Assembly (NCBI GenBank): GCA_016195325.1
Contig: JACPZX010000076.1
Span: 28,084-92,083 of the forward strand
Length of the DNA: 64,000 bases
Direction: 5' to 3'
DNA from: Acidobacteriota bacterium
Lineage (GTDB): Bacteria; Acidobacteriota; Polarisedimenticolia; JACPZX01
Shown here: piece by piece, positions 58,575 through 64,000 of the stretch
Layout of the letters: the number at the start of each line of letters is the position of its first letter
Numbering within the stretch: position 1 is the stretch's first letter
Translations under genes and position numbers: made by a program
Notes under the pieces: generated by a model
The model's input: only the letters and a program-made list of their open reading frames with translations
What the model was told of the DNA's origin: nothing
The model's database searches: none

Positions 58575-59942
58575 TCAGAGCCCGAAGACCAGGCCCGCCA
58601 CGATCTCCTCGGTCCGGTACTTGAGCGTCGGTTCCTTGAGCCAGTCCGCGGCCACGAAGGTCTTCACGTTGGCGCGCACCAGCATGTTGACGGTGGCCGT
58701 GTAGCGCTCGGTCTTCGCCCCCGCGACATCGAACGACTCCCAGCGGGCGGCGGGAATGAGCCAGGGGAGGGCGACCCACTGCGCCTCGCCCCACCAGTTC
58801 TTCGACGAGACGTCGGTGGCGGCCGGGGAGAAGTCCGCCAGGAACGGGTGCCGGTCGGTCCGCGCCGAGGCCCCGGCGTAGAAGATCAGATTGAGGAAGT
58901 TCACCTTCACCTCGCCGCCGTACATCGTGAAGCGATCGTCCTGCTCGATCGTCGTGTCGACCTGGGAGACGATGTTGGTGTTGGGGTCGTTCACCAGCGT
59001 CGTCGTGGTCTGGCTGAGGAGGGGGGAGCCCTTGTAGACGAAGGCGGAGACGGTGAACGACTTTTCGCTCCACGGCTTCGGGTTCGCGGGGAGCCCCGCC
59101 GCGGCGGTCCCCTTCGTCGTCCCGTCGAGGGTGAGGCCGCCGAACTTGTACGCGACGCGGCCGTACACGTCCTTCGAGTTGCTCGCGGCGTTGCCCGCCC
59201 CCTCGACGTAGCCGGCGTTGTAGAGAAGACGGTGCGCGGCGACGCCGAAGAACTCCGCGCCGTTCTGCGTCGGCTCGGCGGCCCAGCCGTTGTCCCCCAC
59301 CGTCTGCGTGAGGCTCAGGTACTCCGTCGTGACCACGCTGCGATGCGTGGAGATGAGGAGGAGCCCCGGATCGAACGCGCCGACCTTGAACTGGAAGGCC
59401 GGGCTCGACCACGGGCGGAAGAGGATGCTCATCCGCTCGAGCGTCGTCTCGGTCGCTCCGCCGTCCGGCCTCTCGAAGACGAGGTTGCCGAAGAAGGAGG
59501 CGTGGTCGCCGAAGGTGCCGCCGGCCTGGATCTCCGCCGCGGCGCCCGCGCCGTTGAACGACGTGCTCTTCGTCGCCCGGTCGTTCGAGAGCTCGCTCTC
59601 CGCGGTCATCGAGACCGGAAGCGTGCCGGCGAGCTCGCCCGGCCAGACGGCCCTGGGCCACAGCTTCTTGTAGCCGTCCGAACCGAGCGCGACGGCGTCG
59701 TCCTTCGAGACGCTCGAGTCGCTCCCCGCCGGGAAGCGGTACCCGTTCAGGCGATAGGCCTCTCCGAACGGGTTCAGGGCGGGGAAGGCGATGTGGCATG
59801 TCTGGCAGCTCGTGTGATACTTCCGCGCGAAGGCCGGGATGGCGAAGGAAGGCGACGACTCTGCGACCACGGCGACGAGGAACAGGAACGCCGCCGCCGA
59901 CCTGACGGCTCGGCGGACCCACCGGTACGTGATGCTCGACAT
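58575..59942 (-). CDS. Outer-membrane-like monoheme protein
   Basis: The 455-residue exported protein (signal about 1-34) carries one haem site near the mature N-terminus ('YHTSCQTCHIAFPALNPFGE') and then about 400 residues of alternating polar/hydrophobic strands such as 'VYGRVAYKFGGLTLDGTTKG' and 'AEIQAGGTFGDHASFFGNLV', like an outer-membrane beta barrel. Cytochrome-in-porin proteins of this type can move electrons across the outer membrane. It is the first structural gene after the regulator. The barrel prediction is by eye. Confidence 0.75.
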   Translation of the reverse strand: MSSITYRWVRRAVRSAAAFLFLVAVVAESSPSFAIPAFARKYHTSCQTCHIAFPALNPFGEAYRLNGYRFPAGSDSSVSKDDAVALGSDGYKKLWPRAVWPGELAGTLPVSMTAESELSNDRATKSTSFNGAGAAAEIQAGGTFGDHASFFGNLVFERPDGGATETTLERMSILFRPWSSPAFQFKVGAFDPGLLLISTHRSVVTTEYLSLTQTVGDNGWAAEPTQNGAEFFGVAAHRLLYNAGYVEGAGNAASNSKDVYGRVAYKFGGLTLDGTTKGTAAAGLPANPKPWSEKSFTVSAFVYKGSPLLSQTTTTLVNDPNTNIVSQVDTTIEQDDRFTMYGGEVKVNFLNLIFYAGASARTDRHPFLADFSPAATDVSSKNWWGEAQWVALPWLIPAARWESFDVAGAKTERYTATVNMLVRANVKTFVAADWLKEPTLKYRTEEIVAGLVFGL

Positions 59943-59958
59943 GGGGATCTCCTCCGTG

Positions 59959-59985
59959 AGAGTGAGCGATCGAACGGCTCACTCT
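59959..59985 (-). promoter_or_regulatory. Leader hairpin upstream of the electron-transfer operon
   Basis: AGAGTGAGC (59959-59967) and GCTCACTCT (59977-59985) pair perfectly with a 9-base loop, 16 bases before the operon's first start codon (59942). The GGAGGAG ribosome-binding site lies just downstream of the hairpin. It may protect or attenuate the long transcript. Confidence 0.45.
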
Positions 59986-60019
59986 ACGGTCCAGGGCCAT
60001 GGCGTGGAATCCGGCAGAC

Positions 60020-60047
60020 GCATCATTCTCGTGATGCATCTGCATCA
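60020..60047. promoter_or_regulatory. Two nested palindromes, likely site of the PAS-LuxR regulator
   Basis: TGATGCATCTGCATCA (60032-60047) is a perfect 7-2-7 palindrome, and GCATCA (60020-60025) pairs with TGATGC (60032-60037) to form a second repeat. Both lie between the regulator gene's stop (60068) and the operon's first start (59942). LuxR/NarL-type dimers bind such sites. Confidence 0.5.
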
Positions 60048-60067
60048 GCCGCGGCGTGGTGCGGAGA

Positions 60068-60739
60068 TCAGATGATGCGGTTGCGGAGGGCGAGGGAGAC
60101 GGCTTCGAGCTTGCTGTGCACGTCGAGCTTGCCGAGGATGTGCTGGACGTGATTCCGGACGGTGGAGACGCTGATAAAGAGCGAGTCGGCGATCTTCTCG
60201 GTGCTGACCCCCTGGGACAGCAGCCGCAGCACCTCGATCTCCCGTCCCGTGAGCGAGGCCGGAGCCGGGGCGGCCGGAGCGGGATTCCCGGGAAGGGCCG
60301 GCACGCGGGGCGCCGGCGAGGTCTCGAGGATGCGCCGGATGAGCTGGTCCGCCTCGCGCCCACGATCCACCGGCTGGAAGATGTGGACGAGGGTGAACCG
60401 CCCGGGCCTCGATCCGGGGAGGGTCAGGATCGAGAACGAGACGCGAGGCGTTCCCCCTGCGGCCGTCCGGATGTCCATCTCGAAGTGGCGGATCGGCTCG
60501 CGCCGGCGGACCATCTCGACGAGGGTGCAGTTGGCGTCGCAGAACCGGTTGCCGAAGACATCGGTGCCGCAGATGACCTCGTGGCACTCCTTTCCGAGGA
60601 CCGACGCGGCGTCCCGCCCGAGCAGACGCTCGGCGGCCTTGTTCCAGATGACGACGCGACCTTCCTCGTCCGTGGCGAAGGCGGCGTCGGCCGTGCTCGC
60701 CACGACGTCCAGAGGGTCATCGACGGGCTTCGGGGACAT
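60068..60739 (-). CDS. PAS-domain LuxR-family transcriptional regulator
   Basis: The 223-residue protein has a PAS domain (about 10-130) with a cluster of cysteines ('ECHEVICGTDVFGNRFCDAN' then Cys), and a LuxR helix-turn-helix at about 155-220 ('LTGREIEVLRLLSQGVSTEK', 'STVRNHVQHILGKLDV'). There is no receiver domain. The cysteines could bind haem or an Fe-S cluster, or sense redox state. It sits directly upstream of the electron-transfer operon in the same direction, so it is the obvious regulator. Confidence 0.88.
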   Translation of the reverse strand: MSPKPVDDPLDVVASTADAAFATDEEGRVVIWNKAAERLLGRDAASVLGKECHEVICGTDVFGNRFCDANCTLVEMVRRREPIRHFEMDIRTAAGGTPRVSFSILTLPGSRPGRFTLVHIFQPVDRGREADQLIRRILETSPAPRVPALPGNPAPAAPAPASLTGREIEVLRLLSQGVSTEKIADSLFISVSTVRNHVQHILGKLDVHSKLEAVSLALRNRII

Positions 60740-60780
60740 TCTGCCCTCCGACGGGGGGATTCGCGGCCCGGGAGTATAAC

Positions 60781-61857
60781 TCAGGCCGGATCGCGGATGA
60801 ACGAGCGAGCGGCCGCCTCGCGATGCAGCCCGGCGATGGCGTCGATCGGGAGATCGCGGGCGAGGAGGCGGTTCTCGACGCTCTGATCGGTGCTGGACAC
60901 GGTCGTGTTGTCGGTGCAGATCGCCACGGGGACGCCGGCGTCGAGGAAATCGAGGATGGGATGCCGCGTGCCCCGCTTCACCGCGCCCGTCTGGTAGTTC
61001 GAGGTCAGGCAGCACTCCATCACGATCCGGTCCTTCGCGAGGCGGCGCATCAGCTCCCTGTCGCGGACCGCAGAGCAGCCGTGGCCGATCCTCTGGACGC
61101 CCAGGCGATCGACCGACTGCCAGACCATCTCCGGCGCCTCGTCCTCGCCGGCGTGCGCGGTGAGCCCCAGCCCCCCCTTCCGCGCGATCTCGTACGCCTC
61201 GGCGAACAGGTGAGGGGGGTTCCCGCGCTCGGCCCCGGCGATGTCGAAGCCCACGACGCCGCTGTTCTTGTGGAACTGTTGCGCCTCGGCGATCGCCTGG
61301 CGCGCGAGGATCTTCGCGATGTGCGGGCCGTGGTGGCGCATCGCGATGATGATGAGCCCCACCTTGATCCCGCGGGTCGCGGCGCCGCGATTGAGGCCCG
61401 TGAGGACCGCGCGGATCGCCTGCCTCAGCGTCAGTCCGGCGTAGGTGTGGATGACCGGCGAGTAGCGGAGCTCGAGAACCCGCACGTTGTGCGACGCGGC
61501 CTCGTCGACGATCGCCTGCGTGGCCTCGACGATGTTCTCGTAGAACTGCGTGATCCAGAGCGGGTAGTGGAACTTGTCGAGGTACGCGAGGAGCGTCCCC
61601 TCCTCGTCTTTCTGGATCGCGAGGAGACGCTCCATCTCCTCGAAGGTGGCGACGGGGTTCAGCCCGTGCTGCACCATCAGGCGCCACGTCAGGGCGATGG
61701 GGATCGATCCGTCCACGTGCTGGTGGAGCTCGGTCTTCGGGATGCGCGCGATCGCCTCGTCGACGGCCCGGGCCGCGCGGCGTCCGTCGAGCGGGGAGGT
61801 CACCTCTTCGTCTGGGGGAGGGGTTCCCGCGGGAGGGGCCGTGACGTCGTCGCGCAC
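60781..61857 (-). CDS. add: Adenosine deaminase
   Basis: The 358-residue protein has the metal-binding 'KTELHQHVDGSIP' (two His), 'HAGEDEAPEMVW' (catalytic Glu region), 'IGHGCSAV' and 'AICTDNTTVSST' (catalytic Asp). It converts adenosine to inosine in purine salvage, although some relatives act on adenine or modified bases. The second Asp of the usual TDDP motif is Asn here. The start is GTG 61857. Confidence 0.9.
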   Translation of the reverse strand: MRDDVTAPPAGTPPPDEEVTSPLDGRRAARAVDEAIARIPKTELHQHVDGSIPIALTWRLMVQHGLNPVATFEEMERLLAIQKDEEGTLLAYLDKFHYPLWITQFYENIVEATQAIVDEAASHNVRVLELRYSPVIHTYAGLTLRQAIRAVLTGLNRGAATRGIKVGLIIIAMRHHGPHIAKILARQAIAEAQQFHKNSGVVGFDIAGAERGNPPHLFAEAYEIARKGGLGLTAHAGEDEAPEMVWQSVDRLGVQRIGHGCSAVRDRELMRRLAKDRIVMECCLTSNYQTGAVKRGTRHPILDFLDAGVPVAICTDNTTVSSTDQSVENRLLARDLPIDAIAGLHREAAARSFIRDPA

Positions 61858-61915
61858 GGCGGGATTCTCGCCTCGCGGCCGGCGAAGCGCAAGGGCGCTT
61901 CGAGGTGGCGGCCCG

Positions 61916-62929
61916 TCAGTCGGCGTGCGGGTAGGCCATCTCGCCGGCGCGGATCGCGACGTCGAGGGTGTTCTCCTTCGGCGGGATCGGGCACGAGTAC
62001 CACGGGGAGTAGTTGCAGTAGGGGTTGATCGAGCGGTTGAAGTCGAGGAGGTGGGCCGAGTCGGGCCCCTCGTACTTCAACTCGAGGAACCGGCCGTTGG
62101 CGTAAGTCTCGTGGCCGTTCGTGGCGTCCCGGAACGGGACGAAGAGCGTCGTCCCCTGGCCGATCTTCGCGGCCGGTGCGAGGGCCGTCAGCGCAAGCGG
62201 CTTGCCGTCGACGGTGAAGCGGAAGATCCCGAAGCGATAGTAGTCGCGCGCCGCGCCGTCGCTCGTCGCGACGCCAATCTTGTCCGGCTCCGCGATGGGC
62301 TCGAGCTTCGCGCGGATCTGGAGGGCGGGGTCCGGGGGGAACCACCGGAATCCGGTGAAGGCCTCGTGCGCGGGGGAGTTCGGATCGTAGAGGGCGATCT
62401 GCCCCCCCTTCGCGCTCCCCGTGGCGAGGAGGAAGAAACGGCCCATGCCGACGATCTCCCCCGCCGCGATCCTCCGGATGCCGCTCAGCACCTCGCCGTC
62501 TCCCGGCACGACGTCGCCATCCGGCGCCTGGCGGCGCACTCTCAGCGCGCCGCCCCCCTTCACCGCGGTGGCGAAGACCCCCGAGCCGTTGACGAGGATG
62601 TTGACGACGTCGGGCTTCGTGGTGTTGGGATCGATCTCGATCGAATCGTCGTCCGCCCCCGCCCGCGTCACCTTGTTCGCGTCGATCGTGTGGACGCCGA
62701 GTGACGTCAACGGGGAAATCCTCAGCCCCTTGAAGTACTGATCGCGTTTTCGCTGCCGCTCCGCGATCGCGGCCCTCGCGTCGGCGGGGGCGGGCGCCGT
62801 CGCGGCGGACTGAGGCTTCGTGGGGTCGCCGGTCCATGGCGCGCGATCCGCCGGAAGCGCTCGCCCCGGGAAGGCCGCGGCGATCGCGAGGGCGGACGCC
62901 GCGAGGAAGACTTCACGTCGCGCGCGCAT
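61916..62929 (-). CDS. DUF1684 family exported protein, copy 1
   Basis: The 337-residue protein has an N-terminal signal (about 1-27). The DUF1684 signature closes the protein: 'LLDFNRSINPYCNYSPWYSC' followed by 'PIPPKENTLDVAIRAGEMAY'. The two cysteines in this region are conserved in the neighbour. No enzymatic role is established. It lies 1 base from the second copy, so they form an operon. Confidence 0.85.
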   Translation of the reverse strand: MRARREVFLAASALAIAAAFPGRALPADRAPWTGDPTKPQSAATAPAPADARAAIAERQRKRDQYFKGLRISPLTSLGVHTIDANKVTRAGADDDSIEIDPNTTKPDVVNILVNGSGVFATAVKGGGALRVRRQAPDGDVVPGDGEVLSGIRRIAAGEIVGMGRFFLLATGSAKGGQIALYDPNSPAHEAFTGFRWFPPDPALQIRAKLEPIAEPDKIGVATSDGAARDYYRFGIFRFTVDGKPLALTALAPAAKIGQGTTLFVPFRDATNGHETYANGRFLELKYEGPDSAHLLDFNRSINPYCNYSPWYSCPIPPKENTLDVAIRAGEMAYPHAD

Positions 62930-62930
62930 G

Positions 62931-63905
62931 TCAGTGGTGGGCGGGATACGTCATCTCGCCCGCGCGGATCGGGACGGTGAGCGTGTTCTCGGCCGGCGGG
63001 ATCGGGCAGTTGTAGAAGGGGGAGTAGTTGCAGCTCGGGTTCCCCGCGTCGTTGAAGTCGATGATGTACCGCGCGTCCGGGGTCTTGAACTTCATGTTGA
63101 GGTAGCGCCCCACGTCGTACGACTCCTTCCCGGTCGTCGCGTCGCGGAAGGGTATGAAGATGTCGTCCCCGTCCTTCGGCGTTCCGGACTCCGCCAGGAC
63201 GGCGAGATGCTGCTTCACCCCTCCCACCTCGAACTCGAAGGTCCCCGCGCGCACGAACTCCTTCTTGAGGCCTCGGCTCGTGCCGACCGAGATCTTCTTC
63301 GGCGCGGAATCGGGGGCGAACGAGGCGTTGACCTGGAGCTCGAGATCCGGCGGAAACCACTTGAGGCCGGTGAAGGAGCGCTTCATCGGGGATTCGGGAT
63401 CGTAGACGAGGACGCGCCCCGTCCCCGACTGGGGCGACATCGCGAGGAGGAACCTCCCGACGACGACCACCTCGCCGTCGCCGATCTTCGTCCGCGAGGC
63501 AACCGCCGTTCCGTCGCCGGGGACGAGCCCGCCCTCATCGGTGGACTTCCGAAGCGTGGCTCCCTTCGCACCGGCGATGGGCGACGCGAAGAAATCGCCC
63601 GTCGCGTACGAGACGGCCACCATCGCCGCCATCGGGGCGGTCGGATCGAAGACGAGCTTCTCGCCGTCGGCGCCCACGCGCGTCGTCGCCCCCGCGTCGA
63701 GGTAGTGCGCGTCGATGGCGGTGAAGGGGGACATCAACGCCCCCTTGATGTCGTCGTCCTGCTTGCGGTGCGCGGCGGCGATGACCCCCTTCGGGTCGGC
63801 ATACGGGGCTTCGGGGGGGGCCGTGAGGCCGAGGGTGGTCGCGGCGAGCGTCGCCGCGAGCGCGGCGCCTGCGTGGAGCGACAGCGTGCCAGCCGTGTCT
63901 CTCAT
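62931..63905 (-). CDS. DUF1684 family exported protein, copy 2
   Basis: The 324-residue protein has a signal peptide (about 1-29) and the same ending, 'IIDFNDAGNPSCNYSPFYNC' then 'PIPPAENTLTVPIRAGEMTY'. It is clearly a tandem paralog of the next gene; the overall order of strands is the same but the centre has diverged. Start ATG 63905. The upstream 95 bases to the window end contain no supportable feature. Confidence 0.85.
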   Translation of the reverse strand: MRDTAGTLSLHAGAALAATLAATTLGLTAPPEAPYADPKGVIAAAHRKQDDDIKGALMSPFTAIDAHYLDAGATTRVGADGEKLVFDPTAPMAAMVAVSYATGDFFASPIAGAKGATLRKSTDEGGLVPGDGTAVASRTKIGDGEVVVVGRFLLAMSPQSGTGRVLVYDPESPMKRSFTGLKWFPPDLELQVNASFAPDSAPKKISVGTSRGLKKEFVRAGTFEFEVGGVKQHLAVLAESGTPKDGDDIFIPFRDATTGKESYDVGRYLNMKFKTPDARYIIDFNDAGNPSCNYSPFYNCPIPPAENTLTVPIRAGEMTYPAHH

Positions 63906-64000
63906 GGGGCGGAATCGTAGCACGGCCCGCGCGGCGGCTGCGGCCTACGGACACCCTCCCGATCCCGGCACGCGCTCCTTCGCTGCATCGGGCGCGCCGA

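Overview
The window is high-GC bacterial DNA that is almost fully coding. It suggests a Gram-negative, respiratory, free-living bacterium: there is a TonB-type C-terminus, an RND metal pump, an S46 dipeptidyl-peptidase, multiheme c-type cytochromes, a fused E1 dehydrogenase, KorAB and Hanks-type kinases with PEGA repeats. An Acidobacteriota-like lineage from soil or sediment fits this mix, but that is inference, since there is no rRNA or other marker gene here.

Layout. 1-5.6 kb holds the end of an RND metal-efflux pump, a sensor kinase with an NtrC-type sigma-54 regulator, and two small membrane proteins. 5.6-10.3 kb holds a heptaheme/TPR lipoprotein behind a good sigma-54 promoter, an alpha/beta hydrolase, a protein with repeated SMGD motifs and an M28 peptidase. 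10.3-14.5 kb is a minus-strand trehalose operon (DUF5752, TreT-like, OtsB, OtsA) with its own candidate sigma-54 promoter. 14.9-17.2 kb is phosphoketolase.

17.2-24.4 kb is an accessory island and the main find. It carries a complete diversity-generating retroelement (DGR): a membrane Ser/Thr kinase whose C-terminal FGE/C-type-lectin-like domain carries the variable repeat (VR), an Avd-type helical-bundle protein, a DGR-type reverse transcriptase, and a template repeat (TR) that lies inside the 3' end of the RT reading frame. TR and VR are 113 bp each, align without gaps, and differ at 13 positions, every one an adenine in TR. Two toxin-antitoxin loci (BrnT/BrnA with a duplicated BrnA, and YefM/YoeB with an antitoxin frame lacking its normal stop) and several degraded small genes follow.

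24.5-30 kb is central carbon metabolism (fused E1 alpha-beta, 2-oxoacid:ferredoxin oxidoreductase KorAB) plus a rhodanese. 30-36.5 kb holds ChrA, a glycosyltransferase, a LytS/LytTR-type two-component pair, an atypical alpha/beta hydrolase, two VOC proteins and DUF1697. 36.5-44.3 kb holds a cysteine dioxygenase/anion-exporter operon, an S46 peptidase, cysteine synthase, a cupin, RidA, PhzF and an ArsR regulator. 44.4-51.7 kb holds a pair of M16 peptidases, a second zinc-ribbon Ser/Thr kinase ending in a TonB domain, and a threonine-dehydratase-like enzyme.

51.7-60.7 kb is one long minus-strand electron-transfer operon: a PAS-LuxR regulator, an outer-membrane-like monoheme protein, a cupredoxin, an NAD(P)/FAD/Fe-S oxidoreductase, Rieske protein, cytochrome b in two pieces, an octaheme cytochrome and a monoheme cytochrome. 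Adenosine deaminase and two DUF1684 lipoprotein-like paralogs close the window.
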